Below, piece after piece: positions 15,179 through 22,667 of a stretch of 26,512 nt of DNA (the first letter of the stretch is position 1; the number at the start of each line of letters is the position of its first letter). The position numbers and the translations under genes were made by a program. The notes under the pieces were generated by a model. It worked only from the letters and a program-made list of their open reading frames with translations. It did not search any database and was not told the origin of the DNA. The stretch comes from CAZZCN01 sp964652975 (GTDB lineage: Bacteria; Bacillota; Clostridia; Saccharofermentanales; UBA5734): contig CAZZCN010000046.1 in assembly GCA_964652975.1 (NCBI GenBank), positions 1-26,512 on the forward strand, read 5' to 3'.

Positions 15179-15383
15179 CAGTATGAAAAATAGAATATTT
15201 TTCATACTGGGAGTTTCGTCCTTTTGCACCATATGAGAGGTGCAAATCCAGCCCAGCCGAATCCGTAAAGATTGAAAATCCGGCTGTACAGACCGGACAA
15301 GACATCCCGGCAATTCTAAATAGAATATTTTTCATACTGATTCTAAATAGATGTTCAAGTCTGAAAATTAAAATTTTTCAGAC
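15179..15383 (+). ncRNA. Stem-rich element before the UroD-family gene (possible structured RNA or small mobile repeat)
   Basis: CAGTATGAAAAATA (15179-15192) and its exact complement (15196-15209) form a 14-bp hairpin with a GAA loop. Then come TTTGCACC/GGTGCAAA (15223-15230, 15239-15246), CAGCCG/CGGCTG (15254-15259, 15281-15286) and a CCGG pair (15293-15296, 15307-15310). The 19-bp right arm tagaatatttttcatactg (15191-15209) recurs directly at 15321-15339, and AGTCTGAAAA/TTTTTCAGACT pairs at 15358-15383. A perfect TATAAT at 15173-15178 could start transcription at the first hairpin. The core is visibly richer in G and C than its flanks. A 66-codon frame on the minus strand (15135-15335) lies over it, and I judge it non-coding. 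Confidence 0.45.
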
Positions 15384-15410
15384 TAATAAAAAAATAGGAT
15401 GGATACAAAA

Positions 15411-16421
15411 ATGGAAAGAAGACAAAGGGTCATAAGCGCCCTCAATCACAAGGAAAGCGACATAATCCCTTTTCACTGCGACTTCACCGAGCAGGAGCAC
15501 AGGATAATGGCGGATTATCTCAAGGACGAAGACTTTGAATCAAAAATAAACACCCACCTCCACTATACACAATACTGGGGCTGGCCTACCGAGATTCCGG
15601 GCAAGGAAGGCTTTTTCCTCGATTCATACGGCGTTGAATGGAACCGTTCCGGCGTAGACAAGGATATCGGCGTTATCGACCACCCTGTAATCAAGGATAT
15701 ATCCGAGCGGACTTATGTTTTTCCTGCAATAGACCATAAGCGGATTGAGGGCGACATGGAAAAAATGCTGGCCGGCAAACAGGACAAATTCACAATCGGA
15801 GCCATCGGGTTTTCTGTTTTTGAGCGCGCATGGAGCCTTTTGAGCATGGAGGAGACTTTCATGGCGATGCTTGCAGAGCCAGAAGCTTTATCGGTTTTGT
15901 TCGAGGAGATTTGCGAATACAATCTCGAAGTCATGGATACAATGCTAAAATATCCGATTGACGGCTTTTATTTCGGAGACGACTGGGGGCAGCAAAAGGG
16001 GCTTATGATGGGCGCCGAAAACTGGCGCAAATTCATAAAGCCTGTTATGAAAAAGCTCTACGCCCGTGCCAAGGCTAAGGGCAAATACGTACTGCAACAC
16101 AGTTGTGGAGATATTTTGGAAATTTTCCCCGACTTGATTGAAATAGGTCTTGACTGTTACCAGACTTTTCAACCTGAAATTTACGATATAGCGAAGGTTA
16201 AAGCAAAATTCGGTAACGACCTTTGCTTCTGGGGCGGAATTTCCACCCAGCGGTTGTTGCCTTTTGCAACGCCGGATGTTGTAAAAAGCGAGACGCGCCG
16301 CATCATGGACATAATGGGAAAAGGCGGTGGTTACATTGCAGCTCCGACGCATGCGATGCCATTGGATGTGCCGCCAGAGAATGTAGTGGCCATGCTCGAT
16401 ATTTTTTCTAACCAGTCTTAG
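15411..16421 (+). CDS. Uroporphyrinogen decarboxylase (URO-D) family protein, probably methyltransferase-like
   Basis: A 336-residue TIM-barrel protein of the URO-D superfamily. It begins MERRQRVISALNHKESDIIP, as do the many Clostridia paralogs that are not haem enzymes. It carries YFGDDWGQQKGLMM, VLQHSCGDILEIFPDLIEIG and LCFWGGISTQ, which match the barrel positions used for zinc and cofactor in MtaA/CmuA-type corrinoid methyltransferases. The N-terminal Arg-rich substrate motif of true HemE is absent, and no haem genes are nearby. The frame can also start at 15399, but AGGATGG lies 8 nt before the ATG at 15411, which I prefer. It is preceded by a structured leader. The fold is confident; substrate and reaction are unknown, and no corrinoid protein gene is adjacent. 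Confidence 0.82.
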   Translation: MERRQRVISALNHKESDIIPFHCDFTEQEHRIMADYLKDEDFESKINTHLHYTQYWGWPTEIPGKEGFFLDSYGVEWNRSGVDKDIGVIDHPVIKDISERTYVFPAIDHKRIEGDMEKMLAGKQDKFTIGAIGFSVFERAWSLLSMEETFMAMLAEPEALSVLFEEICEYNLEVMDTMLKYPIDGFYFGDDWGQQKGLMMGAENWRKFIKPVMKKLYARAKAKGKYVLQHSCGDILEIFPDLIEIGLDCYQTFQPEIYDIAKVKAKFGNDLCFWGGISTQRLLPFATPDVVKSETRRIMDIMGKGGGYIAAPTHAMPLDVPPENVVAMLDIFSNQS

Positions 16422-16522
16422 GATTTTTGCGATTTGCCATTTTTGCTTCGGTAGTTTAGAATAAGGTATGTTTACGTTACTAATTCGTATAATATTTACC
16501 AATTCTGACTTAAAGGAGAAAA

Positions 16523-17062
16523 ATGACTGAGACAAAGTCAATGACTGATACAGAATCAATGCGCGCGCATCCACACGAGGTCTTTTGGTTTTTCATAATT
16601 TATGCGTTTCTTGGATGGATTGTAGAAGAAATATATGTTTTCCTCGAATGGGGTGTTCTGGTTAAGCGCGGATTTCTGCATATACCGATAGGGCCCATTT
16701 ATGGATATGGAATGCTGATTGTAATCCTGGCGCTATCTAATTACCACAAAGGGTTGTTTCGACTTTTTATCGGGTCGACGCTTTTTATAACTGTTTTTGA
16801 ATACATTTCAGGATTTCTACTATATCATTTATTAGGTAAAAGGTTATGGAGTTATTCTGAGTATCCATTTAATCTGGATGGATATATTTCGCTCCAGACA
16901 TCAATCCTTTTCGGGCTGGCCTGTGTTTTCGTTATAAGGCTTGTCCACCCGCACATAAGGAATTTAATTAACAGAATTCCCGTAAAGAGTGGACGGATAA
17001 TATTGATTGGCATCTATACCATTGTCGTAGCGGATACGATAGTCTCATTGGTGCTGCCTTAA
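16523..17062 (+). CDS. CmpB-type putative ABC-transporter membrane protein (type IV)
   Basis: A 179-residue polytopic membrane protein. The segment VFWFFIIYAFLGWIVEEIYV, then RGFLHIPIGPIYGYGMLIVI and FEYISGFLLYHLLGKRLWSY, is the conserved pattern of the small family annotated as putative ABC-transporter type IV (CmpB), common in Firmicutes. About five hydrophobic spans are visible; the conserved polar residues near WSYSEYPFNLDGYISL lie between spans. Despite the family name, no ATPase partner is encoded nearby, so a transport role is unproven. AAAGGAG lies 6 nt before the ATG. It is 101 bp after the URO-D gene on the same strand and may share its transcript. Confidence 0.8.
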   Translation: MTETKSMTDTESMRAHPHEVFWFFIIYAFLGWIVEEIYVFLEWGVLVKRGFLHIPIGPIYGYGMLIVILALSNYHKGLFRLFIGSTLFITVFEYISGFLLYHLLGKRLWSYSEYPFNLDGYISLQTSILFGLACVFVIRLVHPHIRNLINRIPVKSGRIILIGIYTIVVADTIVSLVLP

Positions 17063-17071
17063 TTTTCTATT

Positions 17072-17488
17072 CTAAATCAGCGTCGCCGTCATTTTAATCT
17101 CGACTGCCGCAAGTGCCTGTGATACAGGACATCCGACTTTCGCTTTGTTGGCGAATTCGAGGAATGTTTCAAGGTCTATTCCAGGGACCTCCCCTACCGT
17201 GGTCAGTTCGATGAGTGTGATTTTGGGTCCTGCACCGAGATGAACCTTTGCCTTTGTGGATATGCGTGTTGGTACGTGTCCCGCATCCGATAATATTGCG
17301 GACAGGAACATTGAAAAACAGCCTGCATTTGCTGCTCCGATAAGTTCCTCGGGATTGGTACCCGGCCCTTCTTCGAAACGAGAAGCTTTGCTGAACTCTC
17401 CCTCAAACGCACCCGACCCTAAGCGCATACTCCCTTTTCCTTCGTTAAGACTTCCATTCCAAATTGCTGATGATTCACGAATAGCCAT
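17072..17488 (-). CDS. OsmC-family peroxiredoxin (OsmC/Ohr-like)
   Basis: A 138-residue thiol peroxidase that should detoxify organic hydroperoxides. The two family cysteines are visible in NAGCFSMFLS and KVGCPVSQAL. Other OsmC features are GTNPEELIGAA and the alternating strands RISTKAKVHL and ITLIELTTVGEV. The ATG at 17486-17488 has AGGGG 7 nt upstream; the frame is open for 37 more codons, but the longer start lacks a binding site and would extend the normal family length. It converges on the CmpB-like gene (9 bp between stops). A consensus-like promoter lies about 100 bp upstream and a small palindrome sits between promoter and start. Confidence 0.9.
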   Translation of the reverse strand: MAIRESSAIWNGSLNEGKGSMRLGSGAFEGEFSKASRFEEGPGTNPEELIGAANAGCFSMFLSAILSDAGHVPTRISTKAKVHLGAGPKITLIELTTVGEVPGIDLETFLEFANKAKVGCPVSQALAAVEIKMTATLI

Positions 17489-17527
17489 ATTAACACCCCT
17501 TTCAATTTCTTTTGTGTGAATTAGTCT

Positions 17528-17545
17528 CGCCGTTTCAAATCGGCG
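17528..17545. promoter_or_regulatory. Palindrome between promoter and start of the OsmC gene
   Basis: CGCCG (17528-17532) and CGGCG (17541-17545) flank an 8-bp centre. It lies inside the presumed 5' leader and could be an operator or a small hairpin; this is a weak candidate. Confidence 0.25.
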
Positions 17546-17589
17546 GGAGAATTCCTGCCACAATAGAGTTAAATGTGATTTATGGTTCC

Positions 17590-17618
17590 AGTTTACCACT
17601 CTGGAAATTGGGTGTCAA
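17590..17618 (-). promoter_or_regulatory. Promoter of the OsmC-family gene
   Basis: On the minus strand TTGACA (17613-17618) and TAAACT (17590-17595) are separated by exactly 17 bp. The start point near 17583 gives a leader of about 95 nt and supports the shorter start codon chosen for the gene. Confidence 0.6.
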
Positions 17619-17725
17619 TTTGCTCCAGGTAAATGTGAAGAAGATTTGCTTATGCAATCTTCCATAAAGATAAAACTAAAAGTTTTGACTCTAGTTACAT
17701 ATAATCATATGTATTTCCACACAAA

Positions 17726-18658
17726 TCAATAATTTATATGGATGCCTGTTGAATTTGAAATTTTAACAGCCAATTCATTGCAGCTAAGAGTTTTAAATGT
17801 TGGCACCATATCAAACTTTTCTGAACATAAAATCTTTATGTTCGTTCCTGTATTGCCTGCTGACAGAATTTCTTCTACCTGCGTTTTCTCTGTTATTATG
17901 TTTTCTTCAAATAACAATTGAGCAAGCTTTGCACTTGTAATCGCATTGACACTTTTGGTGTTTAAATATTGACAGATATTTTTAAATGCTCTGCCAAGCT
18001 GCGAAATAGCAGCCTTGTCCTCACTGAACAGTGTGTATTTGTAAGCGTTTATCTCAGGAATATTTGAAAGTATGTGCATACAAATAATAATTAATTCTTC
18101 ACCCAGACTGTCGCCTGATTCCTTGTTGGCTCTTACTTTTTTGAAAAACTTCGAATATTTATTTTTATCGGTGCTTTCGATATCAGTAAATATCATTTTC
18201 GTTAGAATCGGATTCGATTTTAATGTCGCCTCAACCGTTCCTGCCTTCCCCTTAACCGTTTTAACAGCATTTGCTAAATGCTTATTTATTTGCGCTGTAC
18301 TGGAAAAACATAACTGTTCTGCTTCAAAAATATCTTCTTCAAAAATAACAAGCACTTTAATTCCAGCAGTGTTTAATTTTTTTATGTAACTGATGTGTTC
18401 CTGCCACAATTTATTATCATTAGAACATAATTCCATAATAATGCATCGTGTAATAACAACTATACCGCTTGTCTGCATAATATAGGCAAACAAATATTCA
18501 GGTTGATTCAAATTCATGTGTTTGCGAAAGGAACATGCGTCGTAGAAATAGCATTTTACGGCTGCAACAATTTCACTAGCTGATTGTTTTGCATCAATTA
18601 TTATATAAGGAACAATATCAGAAAAGTTTTGAGGGGTTTCATCATATGTTTTAGTCAT
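17726..18658 (-). CDS. PIN-like domain protein, putative toxin/effector of the Xre-ImmA/IrrE module
   Basis: I do not know a named family for this 310-residue protein, but the pattern of a PIN-like ribonuclease is visible: YFYDACSF with Asp40 after a hydrophobic strand, VVITRCIIMELCS with Glu76, SLGEELIIICMHIL with Gly186-Glu187, and YTLFSEDKAAI with Asp214. The spacing of acidic residues suits PIN domains, which cleave RNA. Residues 220-310 form an extra C-terminal region (TSAKLAQLLFEENI and onward) of unknown role. The ATG lies 6 bp after the peptidase gene with GGGGG in between, so it is the third cistron after the Xre repressor and ImmA/IrrE protease. Codons are AT-rich compared with the OsmC and amidohydrolase genes on either side. 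PIN assignment is inference; the operon structure is seen directly. Confidence 0.65.
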   Translation of the reverse strand: MTKTYDETPQNFSDIVPYIIIDAKQSASEIVAAVKCYFYDACSFRKHMNLNQPEYLFAYIMQTSGIVVITRCIIMELCSNDNKLWQEHISYIKKLNTAGIKVLVIFEEDIFEAEQLCFSSTAQINKHLANAVKTVKGKAGTVEATLKSNPILTKMIFTDIESTDKNKYSKFFKKVRANKESGDSLGEELIIICMHILSNIPEINAYKYTLFSEDKAAISQLGRAFKNICQYLNTKSVNAITSAKLAQLLFEENIITEKTQVEEILSAGNTGTNIKILCSEKFDMVPTFKTLSCNELAVKISNSTGIHINY

Positions 18659-18664
18659 AAAAAA

Positions 18665-19075
18665 TTACCCCCGTACCTCATCATAGATTCTTTTCATGTT
18701 TTGCAGGACTGTGCTCATTGTTCTTTCTGTTATAATCTCGTCCTTCAGGTATTCCTCACCAACTTTTCGAACAAGCAATTCCAACTTTTTATAGTCATCT
18801 TTATTGGTTGGTTTCAGTAAATCTTCATTTAACCATAGCCTTGCAAACTCCTTTAATATAGCGTCTTCGCTGACTGACAAGAGTTTTTCTAACTTTTCTC
18901 CGGCATCAAGCAAGTTCAATTCGTAACATCGAATCAAAGCGGCCATGTAAGGAACTTCAAAATAACTCATTAATTTAATAACAAGTGATAATTCAGTTTC
19001 ATCGGCTGCCTTCTCACTTTGAAACTTTCGAAACATATTTTGAGAAAGGTGCAAGTTTTTTTCCTTCAGAGACAT
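18665..19075 (-). CDS. C-terminal part of the ImmA/IrrE metallopeptidase (split by an assembly gap)
   Basis: After residue 19 (following QNMFRKFQ) this frame reads SEKAADETELSLVIKLMSYF and EVPYMAALIRCYELNLLDAG. That is the usual continuation of an ImmA/IrrE peptidase after its LLMP motif, where the first-contig protein is interrupted. A further 85 residues form a helical C-terminal extension ending NMKRIYDEVRG. The first 11 codons (MSLKEKNLHLS) come from the unpaired contig end and are probably not part of the protein. Joining at the shared QNMFRKFQ would give one protein of about 275-280 aa. It would be the second cistron of the module, 6 bp before the PIN-like gene. Confidence 0.75.
   Translation of the reverse strand: MSLKEKNLHLSQNMFRKFQSEKAADETELSLVIKLMSYFEVPYMAALIRCYELNLLDAGEKLEKLLSVSEDAILKEFARLWLNEDLLKPTNKDDYKKLELLVRKVGEEYLKDEIITERTMSTVLQNMKRIYDEVRG
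19018..19043. repeat. 26-bp direct repeat flanking the 10-N gap (copy 1; copy 2 at 19173-19198)
   Basis: The 26 bases starting tttgaaactttcgaaacata are identical at 19018-19043 and 19173-19198. The second copy directly abuts the N run. This is what two contig ends with an unmerged overlap look like; the 119 bases between (19044-19162) are probably a stray end. Confidence 0.85.
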
Positions 19076-19162
19076 GATTTTCTGGATTAGAATTTATGAA
19101 AGAAGTAAAAATTTCACTAAGAGTTTTAAGAGTATTTTCTGTTTGATTAACAAAATATAAAT

Positions 19163-19172
19163 NNNNNNNNNN
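19163..19172. other. Assembly gap (10 N)
   Basis: Ten N inside the ImmA/IrrE gene, immediately next to a 26-bp sequence repeated on the other side of the gap. It probably marks a failed merge of overlapping contigs, not missing sequence. Confidence 0.97.
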
Positions 19173-19629
19173 TTTGAAACTTTCGAAACATATTTTGAAA
19201 ACTTTGCTCCGGCATCAATAAAATCCCTGCAAACAAATTAGCAGAAAACTCTTCTTCGTATTCAAAATAATGCTCATTCATATATAATTCAATCTTTTGA
19301 ATTAAACTTTGCTCTTGATAGAAAATATGATGGATTTCGTGGCATAATGCAAAATTAACATTGACTTTAGGCAATGCCGAGTTAATAAATGTGTATCCAA
19401 ATGAGTCGCCTTTATAACAAATAGCGCCTATTTCCTTATCCTTAAAAGGAATTTCTAAAACTATATATCGTTTCTTTTCAAACAGTGGTCTGACAACCTG
19501 CATTATGTTCAAAAGATCTCTCTCATAGTCAATATCAGCTTTTGAATATAGATCCTTTACTCTTCGTGTAATCTCATCCTGATTTTTTTGATTATAGTCA
19601 ATAATCTTCTTGAATCTGTCAAAATCCAT
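19173..19629 (-). CDS. ImmA/IrrE-family metallopeptidase, N-terminal part (interrupted by gap)
   Basis: A predicted zinc protease of the ImmA/IrrE (COG2856) family; known members cleave or inactivate a partner Xre repressor. The catalytic motif HEIHH is in FALCHEIHHIFYQ (residues about 96-100), and the third ligand region is EEEFSANLFAGILLMPEQ, the family's E-x-x-A-N-x-F-A pattern. The start ATG is 4 bp after the Xre stop, with AGGAG inside the last Xre codons, so translation is coupled. The frame runs into 10 N right after SFQNMFRKFQ, and the rest of the protein is found on the far side of the gap. I read this as an assembly artefact and not a natural break. Confidence 0.82.
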
Positions 19630-19633
19630 ACAA

Positions 19634-19999
19634 TCACTCTCCTATTGAAATAATTAATCTACCTTTGGCACCTAAGATTTCATCAACATTCTCAATTAAA
19701 TCAATTAACTTCATAGCAAATTTTTCTTGGTCCGGACCTGGATTCCCTGCGTAAAATGCAATATCTGTTTTTATATCTCTTTCATAGCTTTCAACTTGAA
19801 AATTTTCAGATAAAAAATATTTTGCTTTCTTACCTAATGACGATGCAATTTTCTCCATGTCTATACTGGAAACATCCTGCGTTTCATTTAAAATCCGAGA
19901 TAACTTACTTGATTCTATTCCTGTTTGCATACTAACAAATGTTTGTTTGATTTTCTTATGTGACAGATAAGTATTTACATTTTCTATATACTTGCTCAT
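19634..19999 (-). CDS. Xre-family HTH regulator of the module
   Basis: The 121-residue protein begins MSKYIENVNTYLSHKKIKQT and has a helix-turn-helix (QTFVSMQTGIESSKLSRILN) followed by SSIDMEKIASSLGKKAKYFL, as in Cro/cI-like repressors. The C-terminal half (DIAFYAGNPGPDQEKFAMKL and onward) is a helical partner region. The frame is open to 20128, but a promoter lies between that point and the ATG at 19997-19999, and AGGGAGTG precedes this ATG, so I use the shorter form. It is the first of three tightly spaced cistrons. It probably represses its own promoter until cleaved or removed by the ImmA/IrrE protease. Family assignment is firm; the circuit is inferred from known Xre-COG2856 pairs. Confidence 0.85.
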   Translation of the reverse strand: MSKYIENVNTYLSHKKIKQTFVSMQTGIESSKLSRILNETQDVSSIDMEKIASSLGKKAKYFLSENFQVESYERDIKTDIAFYAGNPGPDQEKFAMKLIDLIENVDEILGAKGRLIISIGE

Positions 20000-20047
20000 G
20001 GCACCCACTCCCTTACACTCAATGCTCAATAGTTCTCTTACACCTTT

Positions 20048-20075
20048 ATTATACGCATTTTTCCATATAATACAA
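20048..20075 (-). promoter_or_regulatory. Promoter of the Xre-ImmA/IrrE-PIN-like operon
   Basis: On the minus strand TTGTAT (20070-20075) and TATAAT (20048-20053) are 16 bp apart, about 49 bp before the Xre start. It confirms the shorter Xre start codon. No clear palindromic operator overlaps it. Confidence 0.6.
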
Positions 20076-20275
20076 TCATTTATTTTCATTTTATGAGATT
20101 TTTGTATGAATTTAAAGGGATTTTTCATAATGTATTGTTACTTATTGTATTTATTTTCTCATATATTACAATTTTGTTTTTATTAGTGGTATCTTGTCTC
20201 CTCACGAAAAGAACATATTTTATCTGTTCTATTAGCAGGAAATACATTGAAGAATATACTCACAGCGGTTAACGA

Positions 20276-20475
20276 TGAGTATGTATGTGATAGAAATCGC
20301 GTTTCAATTTCAAATATTCCAAGTCAGAAAATCAAAAGCCTCAACTATCCACCGCGATTATCTGTGAGTATGTCTGTAATAGAAATCGCGTTTCAATTTC
20401 AAATATTCCAAGTCAGAAATTCAAAAGTCTCAACTATCCACCGCGACTATCTGTGAGTATGCCTATGATGAAAAT
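20276..20475. repeat. 89-bp tandem repeat (two full copies and a partial third)
   Basis: Copies at 20276-20364 and 20365-20453 differ at only a few positions, and a third begins at 20454 and decays by about 20475. Each starts tgagtatg, contains agaaatcgcgtttcaatttc and ends near ccaccgcga. Within the first copy AATCGCG and CGCGATT are complementary. The 89-bp period is not a multiple of three, so the 69-codon frame over it is not a real gene. The rest of the 20000-20500 spacer holds the Xre promoter and AT-rich sequence with nothing else recognised. Confidence 0.9.
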
Positions 20476-20500
20476 CCGGTGTCTTATTCAAAAATCAAAA

Positions 20501-21295
20501 TCAGATACCTAACAGTCTCTTCGCGTTTCCGGATAGGATGGCTGTTTTCTCGTTTTCAAGAAGAGGCATCTTGTTAAGGTGGTCAATTTCGGTTTTGGCG
20601 CTGCTCCAGGGAGAGTCGGAAGCAAACAAAATTTTGTCAATTCCATGTTGTCTGGCTATTTTGACAAATTGTTCTTCGGTAAAAAATTCAAACCCCATTG
20701 AAGTATCAAGATAGATATTCTCGCCAAGAAGATACTTCTCGACGTCATGCCACTGCTCATGCCCGCCGAAATGCGCAGCTATCATCACCCCGCCTTGCAA
20801 GGCACGAACTATCCTGGCAAATTGGGCGGGACTGCTTTTATATGGCTTGGGCATTCCAAGGTCGGCACCAGCATGATGTAAAATCATCAAACCCTTGCTC
20901 ATGGCATAGTCGTAAATCTTAAGCATATGGTCGGAATCAACGACAAAATCCTGATATTCGGCATGGAATTTCAGTCCTTTCAACCCCAGTTCCACCACAA
21001 AATCAATGTCCCTTTTATAATCATCGGTGTGCGGGTAAATCCCGCCAAACGAGATAATTCGGTCCGAGCAGATATCCCTGGCCCAGAGGTTGGTGCTTTT
21101 GGTCTGTGAAAGCTTGGTTATAACAGGCTGAACAACTGAAATATCAATGTTCCATTCATCCATGTTCCTGATCAATCCGGACACAGTACCATCGCTGACC
21201 GGAAACAAAACACCGCTGACTTTCGCTTCGAGCGTAGACATCGCCTTGAAGGCTAACTCGTCAGGAAATGCGTGTGTGTGAAAATCAATTATCAT
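20501..21295 (-). CDS. Metal-dependent amidohydrolase (amidohydrolase-2/COG2159 family)
   Basis: A TIM-barrel hydrolase of about 264 residues. The N-terminal MIIDFHTHAFPDELAFKAM carries the metal-binding HTH motif. HAEYQDF, ILHHAGADLG, IAAHFGGHEQW and LFASDSPW supply the remaining histidines and the catalytic Asp expected in this family, which includes decarboxylases and hydrolases of cyclic or aromatic acids. The ATG at 21293-21295 has GAGAG 7 nt upstream; the frame is open 12 codons further (to 21331) with weaker support. It is alone between the accessory module and the polyamine operon, so context does not suggest a substrate. The protein is full length with no disrupted motif. Confidence 0.87.
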   Translation of the reverse strand: MIIDFHTHAFPDELAFKAMSTLEAKVSGVLFPVSDGTVSGLIRNMDEWNIDISVVQPVITKLSQTKSTNLWARDICSDRIISFGGIYPHTDDYKRDIDFVVELGLKGLKFHAEYQDFVVDSDHMLKIYDYAMSKGLMILHHAGADLGMPKPYKSSPAQFARIVRALQGGVMIAAHFGGHEQWHDVEKYLLGENIYLDTSMGFEFFTEEQFVKIARQHGIDKILFASDSPWSSAKTEIDHLNKMPLLENEKTAILSGNAKRLLGI

Positions 21296-21566
21296 GTCTT
21301 TTCTCTCATTCAGTTTCATAGTCCAGGACATCCATATTTTGTATGCATATCCACTTATTTAAGTATTATACTTACAAGAATTAATTATATGACTGATTGC
21401 TGCTAAATATTTTACCCCACATCTCACATATTTTTAATTTTTGTGGTGTAATATTTTTTACAATCCATTATTTGACCTGATTCTTCCCCGAAAACAATTC
21501 CGTTACATCGGCTCCCAGTCCTGCAAACACGACAGAGGATGCGAGCACTCTTATATGGAATTGAGC

Positions 21567-22667
21567 CTAATTAGCCATTACCTGCTGCCAGATATTATCA
21601 TAAGTGGTGTCGATTAAATCGCTCGTGTAATAGAGCTCCAGCGTCGAAAATGTCTCCTTGTCCGGATAAAAACTCTTGTTGGAACGGATTTCCTCCGGAA
21701 GCTGTGCGATAGCTTCCTTGTTGGGAGATGAATATCCGACATATTCCGTGTTGGCCAGTGCGATATCCGGTTCATACATATAATTTATGAAAAGCTCGGC
21801 GCCCTTTACGTTCTTGGCGTTAGCTGGGATACACATCATGTCAACTGCGAAATTCGAACCTTTTGGCAATACAAAATTCAACATACCCGGGTCTTTACCT
21901 GCTTCTTCCAAGGCATCCGTACATACCAGGTAATCTCCCGACCAAGCCACTCCGGCGACTAATTCACCGCTGGTGTATTTATCTTTAAGAGTGTCGATTC
22001 CGATAATCGGTGCAACATTTTTGCGTTGATCGATTAAAAGCGCCTTGGCTTCGCCCAGTTCTTTCTCATCCGTGCTGTTGATGCTGTACCCCAGATAATT
22101 CAAAGCGGCACCAATAGATTCACGCATGCTGTCATACATTCCGATTTTGTCTTTGTATTTCGTATCGAAAAGCACCTTCCAAATCTCTTTCGGATCGGTT
22201 GTTCCATCCGTCATGGAGACTTCCTTGGTATTGTAAATAAGGCCAACCGTGCAGAAAAGGTAAGGAACAGCGTAGGAATACACCTGGTCGCTGATGCTCT
22301 TGTCCGGGTCAAAAGCGATGCCTTTCAGCGATTCGTCCAGATACTTGGCTACATTGGGCATATTTGCCATGTTTGGCTTTTGAAGCTTGCCTTCCTTCAT
22401 AAGTTTTACAACCATATAGTCTGAAGGGACAATTACATCAAAAGAATCCTTGCCGATCTTGGGATACATCTTTTCGTTATCGTCAAAAAGACGGTATACG
22501 ACTTCATACTCGGGATATTTCGCCTCGAATTTTTCTATGGTGTCTTCGGCAATATACTCACCCCAGTTATATACCACAAGCTTTTTGCGCGTATTGCAGC
22601 CTGCAAGAGTGATGGATGATAAAATCAGTGTAAGGGAAAGGATTAATGCGAGAATTGTCTTTTTCAT
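21567..22667 (-). CDS. potD: Spermidine/putrescine-binding lipoprotein
   Basis: The solute-binding component of the PotABCD polyamine importer. The 366-residue precursor begins MKKTILALILSLTLILSSIT and has the lipobox LAGC at Cys24, so it should be lipid-anchored outside the membrane. The mature part starts KKLVVYNWGEYIAEDTIEKF, a characteristic PotD/PotF opening, followed by DVIVPSDYMVVKLMKEGKL, YAVPYLFCTVGLIYN and VAGVAWSGDYLV. The ATG has GGAGGT 10 nt upstream. It is separated from potC by a 272-bp A/C-rich spacer, although both lie in the same operon order. It ends NIWQQVMAN at an amber stop, and the same frame continues open for 32 more codons. Confidence 0.94.
   Translation of the reverse strand: MKKTILALILSLTLILSSITLAGCNTRKKLVVYNWGEYIAEDTIEKFEAKYPEYEVVYRLFDDNEKMYPKIGKDSFDVIVPSDYMVVKLMKEGKLQKPNMANMPNVAKYLDESLKGIAFDPDKSISDQVYSYAVPYLFCTVGLIYNTKEVSMTDGTTDPKEIWKVLFDTKYKDKIGMYDSMRESIGAALNYLGYSINSTDEKELGEAKALLIDQRKNVAPIIGIDTLKDKYTSGELVAGVAWSGDYLVCTDALEEAGKDPGMLNFVLPKGSNFAVDMMCIPANAKNVKGAELFINYMYEPDIALANTEYVGYSSPNKEAIAQLPEEIRSNKSFYPDKETFSTLELYYTSDLIDTTYDNIWQQVMAN

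Noticed and set aside
15135..15335. 66-aa Cys-containing protein on the minus strand
   Set aside because: It lies over the stem-rich element, crosses a perfect hairpin and lacks a good ribosome binding site; the opposite strand gives an equally open frame.
20276..20475. Possible mini CRISPR array (gtttcaattt-like repeats)
   Set aside because: The whole 89-bp unit repeats, including what would be the spacer, and no cas gene is present.
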